A DNA stretch of 64,000 nucleotides. Source: Epilithonimonas tenax DSM 16811 (GTDB taxonomy: Bacteria; Bacteroidota; Bacteroidia; Flavobacteriales; Weeksellaceae). A program made the position numbers and the translations under genes. Positions 25,678 to 32,558 of this stretch are shown here, in pieces (the first letter of the stretch is position 1; every line of letters starts with the position of its first letter). Below the pieces are notes generated by a model. It was not told the origin of the DNA and searched no databases. It saw nothing but the letters and a program-made list of their open reading frames with translations. The DNA is taken from assembly GCF_000428485.1 (NCBI RefSeq), contig NZ_AUAA01000016.1, positions 1 through 64,000 on the forward strand. The letters are read 5' to 3'.

Positions 25678-27255
25678 TTAATTGTATTTCGCAGAAAGTT
25701 CTGTCGCTACTTGTCTCAAAACACCAGTCAATTGATCGTCAATTTTTCCGGCTTTAAGAGCTGCCATTACTTCTGGATGCTTGTTTCTCAAGAAATCCAC
25801 ATACTCGATCTGGAATTCTTTTACTTTCTTGATTGGGATATTTCTCAACAGGTTTTCTGTTCCAACATAGATCATCGCCACTTGACTTTCCACAGGAAGC
25901 GGAGAGTTTACCGGTTGCTTTAGAAGCTCTACGTTTCTTTCTCCTTTTGAGATCACTGCCAAAGTAGCAGCATCCAGGTCGGATCCGAATTTTGCAAACG
26001 CTTCCAATTCTTTATATTGAGCCTGGTCCAATTTAAGTGTACCAGAAACTTTTTTCATTGATTTGATCTGTGCATTACCACCAACTCTGGATACAGAGAT
26101 ACCAACGTTGATCGCCGGACGAACTCCTGAGTTGAAAAGGTCTGTCTCCAAGAAGATCTGACCATCTGTAATTGAGATCACGTTTGTTGGAATGTACGCA
26201 GAAACGTCACCAGCCTGAGTTTCGATAATTGGAAGTGCTGTCAAAGATCCGCCACCTTTTACAAGAGGTCTTAGAGATTCTGGCAAGTCATTCATCTGAG
26301 CTGCAATCGTATCATCTTTGATGATCTTTGCTGCTCTTTCCAACAATCTTGAGTGAAGGTAGAAAACGTCTCCTGGATAAGCCTCACGTCCCGGTGGTCT
26401 TCTCAATAGTAGAGAAAGCTCACGGTAAGCAACCGCTTGTTTTGAAAGATCATCATAAACGATCAAAGCTGCACGACCAGAGTCTCTGAAGAACTCTCCG
26501 ATAGATGCACCTGCCATTGCAGAATAAACCTGCATTGGAACTGGATCAGAAGCATTAGCTGCAACGATAACCGTGTAAGCCAAAGCCCCTTTGTCCTCTA
26601 ATGTTTTAACGATCTGTGCTACAGTTGAAGCTTTTTGCCCAATGGCAACATATATACAATATACTGGTTGCCCAGCATCATAAAATTCTCTTTGATTGAT
26701 AATGGTATCAATAGCCACAACTGTTTTACCAGTTTGTCTGTCACCAATGATCAACTCTCTTTGTCCTCTTCCTACAGGGATCATGGAGTCAATCGCAACA
26801 ATACCAGTTTGAAGTGGTTCTGTTACCGGCTGACGGAAGATCACTCCCGGCGCTTTTCTCTCCAATGGCATCTCATAAAGATCTCCTTGGATAGGTCCTT
26901 TACCATCGATAGGATTACCAAGAGTATCTACAACTCTACCCAGCATTCCTTCGCCTACTTTGATAGAAGAGATTCGGTTTGTTCTTTTTACAGTATCACC
27001 TTCTTTTACCAATTTGGATTCACCAAGAAGTGCAACCCCAACATTATCTTCTTCAAGGTTAAGAACGATACCTTCTACGCCAGCCTGGAATCTTACCAAT
27101 TCTCCGTACTGTACGTTTTCTAAACCGTAAACACGAGCAATACCATCCCCTATCGTAAGAACAGTACCAACTTCTTCTACGTTAGATTGAGTATCGAAAT
27201 TTGCTAATTGCTGCTTTAGTATCGCTGATACTTCTGCCGGATTTATTTCTGCCAT
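25678..27255 (-). CDS. atpA: ATP synthase F1 subunit alpha
   Basis: A 525-residue non-catalytic nucleotide-binding subunit of the F1 hexamer. Walker A is GDRQTGKT, preceded by [14 protein letters not shown]; the Walker B-like segment is [34 protein letters not shown]. The arginine finger region is [22 protein letters not shown]. The N-terminal crown with [15 protein letters not shown] is present. It is co-transcribed with atpH upstream and atpG downstream; the catalytic beta subunit gene is not in the window. Confidence 0.97.
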   Translation of the reverse strand: MAEINPAEVSAILKQQLANFDTQSNVEEVGTVLTIGDGIARVYGLENVQYGELVRFQAGVEGIVLNLEEDNVGVALLGESKLVKEGDTVKRTNRISSIKVGEGMLGRVVDTLGNPIDGKGPIQGDLYEMPLERKAPGVIFRQPVTEPLQTGIVAIDSMIPVGRGQRELIIGDRQTGKTVVAIDTIINQREFYDAGQPVYCIYVAIGQKASTVAQIVKTLEDKGALAYTVIVAANASDPVPMQVYSAMAGASIGEFFRDSGRAALIVYDDLSKQAVAYRELSLLLRRPPGREAYPGDVFYLHSRLLERAAKIIKDDTIAAQMNDLPESLRPLVKGGGSLTALPIIETQAGDVSAYIPTNVISITDGQIFLETDLFNSGVRPAINVGISVSRVGGNAQIKSMKKVSGTLKLDQAQYKELEAFAKFGSDLDAATLAVISKGERNVELLKQPVNSPLPVESQVAMIYVGTENLLRNIPIKKVKEFQIEYVDFLRNKHPEVMAALKAGKIDDQLTGVLRQVATELSAKYN

Positions 27256-27272
27256 TATATGGTTGTTTTTTC

Positions 27273-27809
27273 TTAATTAAGTTGAAATTCTTTTTTGATA
27301 TTGCCCAGTTTTGTTCTCACTGATGCATCGATCTGCTGATCTCCTACTCTCAGGATATATCCTCCTAAGATCTCTGGTTTTACGGTAGTTACTAAATCAT
27401 AGTTAGAAATATTTACCATTTTGGAATCCGTAATGATCTTCTGAATATTTTCCTGTGATAAAGGCGAAGCTGTTACCAAAGAGATACGCTGCGTACCATT
27501 GATATCTTCTACTTTATTGATAAATTCCTGGGCGATATTTCTAAGCTGAGATTCTCTGCCTTGTTTGATAACCAGTCGGATGATGTTCTTAGAAACTGGA
27601 GAGAAATTTTTGAAGATCTCCAAAGCAATCGCTTCTTTCTTTTTGGCATCAATGATGGGTGTGTTCACAAACTGATTCAGTTCTTTGGAAGAAGACATGA
27701 TTTTCACGATATCCTTCATCTCCCCGAAAACGGCATCTGTGTTACCAGATTCCTGTGTGAAATCCAACAGACCCTGAGCGTATCTTTTAGCTACTTTAGA
27801 TGTTAACAT
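27273..27809 (-). CDS. atpH: ATP synthase F1 subunit delta
   Basis: A 178-residue peripheral-stalk subunit. The N-terminal helical domain begins [22 protein letters not shown] and the C-terminal part includes [18 protein letters not shown] and [30 protein letters not shown], the usual delta/OSCP signature. It links the b dimer to the top of F1. Five nucleotides separate it from atpF and 17 from atpA. Confidence 0.95.
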   Translation of the reverse strand: MLTSKVAKRYAQGLLDFTQESGNTDAVFGEMKDIVKIMSSSKELNQFVNTPIIDAKKKEAIALEIFKNFSPVSKNIIRLVIKQGRESQLRNIAQEFINKVEDINGTQRISLVTASPLSQENIQKIITDSKMVNISNYDLVTTVKPEILGGYILRVGDQQIDASVRTKLGNIKKEFQLN

Positions 27810-27814
27810 CCTGA

Positions 27815-28312
27815 TTAGTTAAGGTTAGATTTGTTAAGAATATTTTCTACCAATGCGTTTTGCGCGCCATCGTTATCCAATTTCTCTTTAAGAATATTTT
27901 CAGCGATGCTCACAGACAAAGTTCCGATTTGAGTTTTGATGTCTGCCATAGCCGCGTTTTTCTCAGTCTGGATAGATTGTCTGGCTGCTTCGATCATTTT
28001 TTCGCCCTCTACTTTAGCGCTGTCTTTAGCTTGATTTACGATCTTGTCTTTCATATCTCTAGCTTCTTTCAAGATACCATCTCTCTCAGCTCTGGCCTCA
28101 CGAAAGATTCTTTCGTTATCTTCTTTCAACTGAGCCATTTCTTGTTTGGCCAATTTAGCTTGATTAAGAGCATCAATGATAGATGTTTCTCTCTCGTCTA
28201 TTGATTTAAGAATTGGTTTCCAGGCAAACTTTCCCAGTAAGAAAAGTAAAGCTAAAAAAATGATGGACTGGATGATAAACAATCCTGATGAAAACTGATG
28301 AAGTAATTCCAT
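27815..28312 (-). CDS. atpF: ATP synthase F0 subunit b
   Basis: A 165-residue peripheral-stalk subunit with one N-terminal membrane helix (residues 9-28, GLFIIQSIIFLALLFLLGKFAW) followed by a long charged coiled coil (ILKSIDERETSIIDALNQAKLAKQEMAQLKEDNERIFREARAERDGILKEARDMKDK). Length and layout are typical for a homodimeric b subunit; no second b-prime gene is present. Confidence 0.94.
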   Translation of the reverse strand: MELLHQFSSGLFIIQSIIFLALLFLLGKFAWKPILKSIDERETSIIDALNQAKLAKQEMAQLKEDNERIFREARAERDGILKEARDMKDKIVNQAKDSAKVEGEKMIEAARQSIQTEKNAAMADIKTQIGTLSVSIAENILKEKLDNDGAQNALVENILNKSNLN

Positions 28313-28354
28313 TATATCGTTAGATTAATTTTTTTTTGAAAATTTTTAAATATA

Positions 28355-28389
28355 AAACATTGCTACAGCCAACCGCTGTAACAATGTTT
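28355..28389. repeat. Intercistronic hairpin after atpE
   Basis: In the minus-strand RNA, AAACATTGTTACAG pairs with CTGTAGCAATGTTT (14 bp, one G-U) around a 7-nt loop, 11 nt beyond the atpE stop. The U-rich tail is imperfect. It may act as a partial terminator or an mRNA 3' stabiliser and so raise subunit c expression relative to downstream genes. Confidence 0.65.
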
Positions 28390-28400
28390 GTTTTTTTGGC

Positions 28401-28592
28401 TTATGATGCGAACAACGCAGCGAAAGCAACACCTTCTACAAGTGCAGCAGCAATAAGCATAGCAGTTTGGATTTTTCCAGATTGCTCTGGTTGTCTAGCG
28501 ATTGCTTCAAGAGCAGCAGCACCAATTTTTCCAAGACCGATACCTACACCTAGTACAATAAGACCTGCACCAATAATTCTAGGAATTTCCAT
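28401..28592 (-). CDS. atpE: ATP synthase F0 subunit c
   Basis: A 63-residue hairpin proteolipid that forms the rotor ring. Helix 1 carries the glycine series (LIVLGVGIGLGKIGAAALEAIARQPE) and helix 2 the ion-binding Glu53 in AALVEGVAFAAL. Glu53 is followed by Gly, not by the Ser/Thr typical of sodium-binding rings, so proton coupling is expected. At 63 residues it is short but within the range for Bacteroidota. A hairpin follows in the gap before atpF. Confidence 0.95.
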   Translation of the reverse strand: MEIPRIIGAGLIVLGVGIGLGKIGAAALEAIARQPEQSGKIQTAMLIAAALVEGVAFAALFAS

Positions 28593-28630
28593 AATGTATA
28601 TAATTTAAAAATTGTTTTATTCTAATTTAA

Positions 28631-29746
28631 TTAATGAGCGTGATCGTGATCGTGCTCCTCCACAGCCATTCCGATAAACAAGGCGGAAAGCATTGTGAAA
28701 ATATAAGCCTGCAAAAATGCAACTAAGACTTCTAGTAAATAAATAACCAATGTCAGGAACGGGAATGCAACACCTGCGATCCAATTCTCGAAAATATAAA
28801 TAGACCCGATCAACGTCATTACAACGATGTGACCCGCTGTCATATTCGCAAAAAGACGAATCATCAATGCAAATGGCTTTGTCAATGTTCCCAACAATTC
28901 GATTGGCATCATAATAAACTTCATTGGAACAGGAACGCCCGGCATCCAGAAGATATGTTTCCAGTAATCTTTGGATCCTGAGAAAGTCGTGATCAAATAA
29001 GTAAGGATCGCCAAGAAGAATGTAATCGCAATATTACCCGTAACATTGATCCCGAAAGGCATCAATCCTAAAACATTCAGGAATAAGATGAAGAAAAACA
29101 CCGTTAACAGATAACCCATAAATCGCTTGTACTTGTGACCGATGTTTGGAATTGCAATGTCATCTCTTACAAAAATAATCAAAGGCTCCAAGAACTTTGC
29201 AGCACCAGACGGTACCAAAGATTTTTTATAAGATCTCGCCATTCCGCCGAAGATAAGCAACATCAAAACTGCTACGAAGAAAATCACCAAAACACTTTTT
29301 GTTATGGACAAATCTAGAACCCTCTTTTCGGTTGGATGATGATCTTTATCAAGAGTCAAAGTCCCTTTAGAATCTGTTCTGTAGATTTTTTCGTGATTCA
29401 GTGTATAGAATTTACCATCACTCTCTACTGGAGAACCATGGATAAATTCGTGACCGTCTACACCTTCTGTATTACTCATAAAAGTATGAAAACCTTCATC
29501 ATAAATAATCACTGGTAATGGAAAACCGATATGATGACCATCCTTCACCATCAATGCAACGTCGTGAGCATCTAAAATGTGATGATCTACAAATTCTTTA
29601 ACTACATTTGCTCTCTCATCTTTTTCAGAAAGTGCAGGCGTTTCAGTTACAGTCTTACCGTGTTGATTTTCAACAGTTTCGTGTTGAGCGAAAGCCGTTG
29701 TCAAAGTCAATAAACTGTAAAATAAAATTGCTGTTTTCTTTAGCAT
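28631..29746 (-). CDS. atpB: ATP synthase F0 subunit a, with long N-terminal extension
   Basis: A 371-residue stator subunit forming the proton half-channels. The conserved core is at the C-terminal half: PSGAAKFLEPLIIFVRDDIAIPNIG, then MPIELLGTLTKPFALMIRLFANMTAGH with the essential Arg, and LEVLVAFLQAYIFTMLSALFIGMA. The first 20 residues form a signal-like segment (MLKKTAILFYSLLTLTTAFAQ), followed by about 130 His- and Asp-rich residues outside the membrane. E. coli AtpB is about 271 residues, so this is about 100 longer, a feature usual in Bacteroidota. The C-terminus is His-rich (EEHDHDHAH). Confidence 0.95.
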   Translation of the reverse strand: MLKKTAILFYSLLTLTTAFAQHETVENQHGKTVTETPALSEKDERANVVKEFVDHHILDAHDVALMVKDGHHIGFPLPVIIYDEGFHTFMSNTEGVDGHEFIHGSPVESDGKFYTLNHEKIYRTDSKGTLTLDKDHHPTEKRVLDLSITKSVLVIFFVAVLMLLIFGGMARSYKKSLVPSGAAKFLEPLIIFVRDDIAIPNIGHKYKRFMGYLLTVFFFILFLNVLGLMPFGINVTGNIAITFFLAILTYLITTFSGSKDYWKHIFWMPGVPVPMKFIMMPIELLGTLTKPFALMIRLFANMTAGHIVVMTLIGSIYIFENWIAGVAFPFLTLVIYLLEVLVAFLQAYIFTMLSALFIGMAVEEHDHDHAH

Positions 29747-29769
29747 CGATAGATTTTTTTTTCGTTTTG

Positions 29770-29777
29770 CAAAAATA
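29770..29777 (-). promoter_or_regulatory. Internal -7 box TATTTTTG upstream of atpB
   Basis: TAnnTTTG match on the minus strand, 23 nt before the atpB ATG. It suggests that atpBEFHAG can be transcribed without the two small upstream genes. Confidence 0.5.
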
Positions 29778-29806
29778 GACTATTTTTTCTCTTTTGAAGA
29801 ATTAAT

Positions 29807-30178
29807 TTACTGTTTTTTGTCATAATTAATTAACTGTATTGCATAATAGGTAAGCAATGCGGTGAGCATCAAATACGGCATGATAAAATGAAATTTAAAA
29901 TTAGGAATCTCCTCAAAATGAAGCTTATTTTTGATGAGATACATCAACCCAAATTTCACCAGAATAAGGCCTATAACAGACATTCCCACAAATTGCGGAA
30001 AGGTTCTGTGGATGATCAGAAGCAAAGTAATCATCATCATAAAAATAACGCTAAGAAAGAGATAAAACTTGATGATCATCACTTCGTCCTGATGGAAAAT
30101 AAACTTCCAGATTGCGAAATGAATAATGAACATCAGGAAAAACAAGACACTGATGACGATATTACTTTTGTTCTTCAT
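29807..30178 (-). CDS. AtpI-like four-helix membrane protein
   Basis: A 123-residue hydrophobic protein with four predicted membrane segments (about residues 8-27, 36-57, 64-82 and 99-117). It lies between atpZ and atpB, overlapping the atpZ end by 17 nt. AtpI proteins occupy this place in many ATP synthase operons and help assemble the c ring, but sequence similarity is weak and the assignment rests on position and topology. It ends with a short basic tail (NYDKKQ). Confidence 0.6.
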   Translation of the reverse strand: MKNKSNIVISVLFFLMFIIHFAIWKFIFHQDEVMIIKFYLFLSVIFMMMITLLLIIHRTFPQFVGMSVIGLILVKFGLMYLIKNKLHFEEIPNFKFHFIMPYLMLTALLTYYAIQLINYDKKQ

Positions 30179-30410
30179 TTTCTTCTTTATTTAAAACTTC
30201 AAGACGTTTAAGCGTGGTGTACAACGAAAGACAAAGTCCGCTGAGCCCAATGACCAAAACCAGAACATTGGATCCGGTTTCGAAGTACAAATCCAACTGA
30301 TGTCCGCCCCAAAAGGAAATCCCAATAATGAACAACATCTGGAAAACGACGGATGAATATTTTCCATATTTCCGCAATGCATTTGAAGGATTGTTTTGCT
30401 TGTCTACCAC
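30162..30410 (-). CDS. atpZ: AtpZ/AtpI family protein
   Basis: An 82-residue protein with two membrane segments (about residues 20-38 and 47-64): SSVVFQMLFIIGISFWGGHQLDLYFETGSNVLVLVIGLSGLCLSLYTTLKRLE. The G-x-x-L-D turn between the helices is typical of the AtpZ family, proposed to act with AtpI in magnesium supply or assembly of the F0 sector. It starts with GTG 12 nt after a -7 box and heads the atp operon. Confidence 0.8.
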   Translation of the reverse strand: MVDKQNNPSNALRKYGKYSSVVFQMLFIIGISFWGGHQLDLYFETGSNVLVLVIGLSGLCLSLYTTLKRLEVLNKEENEEQK

Positions 30411-30422
30411 AATTTATTTTTG

Positions 30423-30430
30423 CAAAAGTA
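30423..30430 (-). promoter_or_regulatory. -7 box TACTTTTG for the atp operon
   Basis: TAnnTTTG match on the minus strand, 12 nt before the GTG of atpZ. Confidence 0.55.
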
Positions 30431-30449
30431 AGTATTATAGTTGAGAGTC

Positions 30450-30480
30450 CGAAGTTGGATGTCAGAAGTTCGAAGTTGGA
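30450..30480. repeat. Short direct repeats CGAAGTTGGA
   Basis: CGAAGTTGGA occurs at 30450-30459 and 30471-30480, separated by TGTCAGAAGTT. A minor spacer repeat. Confidence 0.6.
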
Positions 30481-30569
30481 CACACGAAGATGACAGTTTG
30501 TGATTCGACGTCGACCTCAGAGCTTACAATGATGTAAACTCTAAATGGCAATCATATTTTTGAATGAAA

Positions 30570-30800
30570 ACCGAAGAGCGGTGAACTGTTAATAGATACC
30601 GATGATTACGATACGCAAAGCTCCGTAGGAGCGACCTGTTACTAGAATGAGGAAAATAGAAAATATATTTTATTGAAATAGATCTGTGTAAAATTGATAA
30701 TCATTAAAAAATTAACATTCTGAAGAAATGCTATTTTATATTATGTTTTTTTTTAAAGTCGCTCCTCTGGAACTTAGATTACGCAGGTCGATTGATTTCT
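30570..30800. repeat. Spacer element bounded by inverted AGGAGCGAC
   Basis: AGGAGCGAC at 30627-30635 (in GCTCCGTAGGAGCGACCTGTT) faces GTCGCTCCT at 30758-30766 about 120 nt later. The left side looks like a repeat I recall from other Chryseobacterium spacers. No ORF of note lies within. Together with copy D and the short repeats it fills most of the 730-bp gap before ffh. Confidence 0.5.
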
Positions 30801-30909
30801 ATTAACAAGTCGCCCTTACAAGGCTTTCTTTGTCATTTAAAATCCCTGATTCGACCCGAGTTTAAATAACAAACATTATACATTAAGACAAGGTTCGCTT
30901 TATCGTGAA

Positions 30910-31018
30910 TCTGCAGCCCGGCTTGAGCGTAAATCCTTTTTTGCGTGGACTCGGGTTCTATTATAAGGAAATCGTCTGCAAAAAAGATTGGGAGCGGAAG
31001 ACGGAAAAGCTGCCCAAA
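30910..31018 (+). repeat. Dispersed intergenic repeat, copy D
   Basis: Left end GCAGCCCGGCTTGAGCG, then AAATCCTTTTTTGC; right end GCAAAAAAGATTGGGAGCGG, then AAGACGGAAAAG and CTGCCCAAA. The best preserved of the four copies. Confidence 0.8.
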
Positions 31019-31107
31019 CCTTCAGGTTCCACGGAGTCAAATAAAATAATGATAAAATGATGATCGATAAGAGATGATTGATTCTGTTTCCTTTGTTTAA
31101 ATTTTCT

Positions 31108-31115
31108 TATTTTTG
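31108..31115 (+). promoter_or_regulatory. -7 box TATTTTTG for ffh
   Basis: TAnnTTTG match followed by CA, 25 nt before the ATG at 31141. It lies within the longer ORF that opens at 31078, so that start is rejected. Confidence 0.65.
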
Positions 31116-31140
31116 CAACCTTAATATATTACACAAAGTT

Positions 31141-32505
31141 ATGTTCAACAGTTTACAAGATAAGCTAGATAAGGCGCTTCATAATATTTCCGGTCGTGGA
31201 AAGATCTCTGAGATTAACGTTGCAGAAACTGTAAAAGAAATCCGACGTGCACTCGTAGATGCCGATGTGAACTACAAAGTTGCAAAGGATTTAACCAAAC
31301 GCGTGCAGGACAAGGCGCTGGGACAAAACGTCCTGACGTCTCTTACACCAGGACAATTGATGACGAAAATCGTTCACGACGAGTTGGTGGACCTAATGGG
31401 TGGATCTCAGGAAGGCATCAACCTTTCCGGGAAACCAAGCGTTATTTTGATTGCTGGTTTGCAGGGTTCTGGTAAAACGACGTTCTCCGGAAAATTAGCC
31501 AATTATCTGAAACAAAAACGTAGCAAAAAACCACTTTTGGTGGCTTGTGATGTTTACAGACCTGCAGCAATAGACCAGTTGAAAGTTTTGGGTGGACAGA
31601 TCAATGTTGAAGTTTATACAGAACTTGAAAATAAAAATCCAACTTCTATCGCAGAAAACGCCATCAACTATGCAAAATCAAACGGTTTTGATACAGTGAT
31701 TGTGGATACTGCAGGACGTTTGGCAATTGATGAGCAGATGATGATCGAGATCAAATCTGTTCACAGCACCATAAAACCGAATGAGACGTTGTTTGTTGTC
31801 GATTCTATGACGGGTCAAGATGCTGTGAATACGGCGAAGACCTTTAACGATGTTCTGAACTTCGACGGTGTTGTCCTTACGAAATTGGATGGTGATACGC
31901 GAGGTGGAGCGGCTTTGACAATTCGTTCTGTTGTAGAGAAGCCCATCAAGTTCATCTCAACAGGAGAAAAAATGGAAGCTTTGGATCTTTTCTACCCGGA
32001 AAGGATGGCGGACAGAATTCTTGGAATGGGAGATGTTGTGTCTTTGGTGGAAAGAGCTCAAGAGCAATTTGATGAAGAGGAAGCTAAAAAACTTCATAAG
32101 AAAATTGCGAAGAATGAATTTGGTTTTGATGATTTCTTGAAGCAGATCAATCAGATCAAAAAAATGGGTAATATGAAGGACCTAATGGGAATGATCCCAG
32201 GTGTTGGAAAAGCGATCAAAGATGTGGACATCAATGATGATGCGTTCAAACACATTGAAGCGATCATCCACTCTATGACGCCGGATGAGAGAAGAAGACC
32301 TTCGATCATCAATGTTTCAAGAAAGCAGAGAATTGCTAAAGGTGCCGGAAGAAAATTAGAAGATGTGAACGCTTTGATGAAACAATTTGACCAAATGGGA
32401 AAAATGATGAAAATGATGCAAGGTCCTCAAGGTAAACAAATGATGCAGATGATGAGCAAAATGCCTAATATGCCTGGAATGGGTGGCGGATTGTTTGGGA
32501 GATAA
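31141..32505 (+). CDS. ffh: signal recognition particle protein Ffh (SRP54)
   Basis: A 454-residue GTPase that targets nascent membrane proteins to the translocon with 4.5S RNA and FtsY. The N domain (MFNSLQDKLDKALHNISGRGKI) precedes the G domain with G1 GLQGSGKTTFSGK, DVYRPAAIDQL, the DTAGR motif, TKLDGD and the closing GMGDVVSLVE. The C-terminal M domain is rich in Met (MGKMMKMMQGPQGKQMMQMMSKMPNMPGMGGG) and binds signal peptides and SRP RNA. The ATG at 31141 is correct because it gives the canonical N domain and follows the -7 box. It is a single-gene unit with a terminator. Confidence 0.97.
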   Translation: MFNSLQDKLDKALHNISGRGKISEINVAETVKEIRRALVDADVNYKVAKDLTKRVQDKALGQNVLTSLTPGQLMTKIVHDELVDLMGGSQEGINLSGKPSVILIAGLQGSGKTTFSGKLANYLKQKRSKKPLLVACDVYRPAAIDQLKVLGGQINVEVYTELENKNPTSIAENAINYAKSNGFDTVIVDTAGRLAIDEQMMIEIKSVHSTIKPNETLFVVDSMTGQDAVNTAKTFNDVLNFDGVVLTKLDGDTRGGAALTIRSVVEKPIKFISTGEKMEALDLFYPERMADRILGMGDVVSLVERAQEQFDEEEAKKLHKKIAKNEFGFDDFLKQINQIKKMGNMKDLMGMIPGVGKAIKDVDINDDAFKHIEAIIHSMTPDERRRPSIINVSRKQRIAKGAGRKLEDVNALMKQFDQMGKMMKMMQGPQGKQMMQMMSKMPNMPGMGGGLFGR

Positions 32506-32524
32506 AAGCCCTATCAATATACTT

Positions 32525-32556
32525 AAAAAACCTCAGAAATTTCTGAGGTTTTTTTG
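32525..32556. terminator. Bidirectional terminator after ffh
   Basis: AAAAAACCTCAGAAA and TTTCTGAGGTTTTTTT form a strong stem between convergent genes. Confidence 0.85.
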
Positions 32557-32558
32557 TT

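Noticed and set aside
31078-31140. Extended N-terminus for ffh
   Set aside because: The -7 box at 31108-31115 is inside the extension, and the SRP54 N domain starts at the ATG at 31141.
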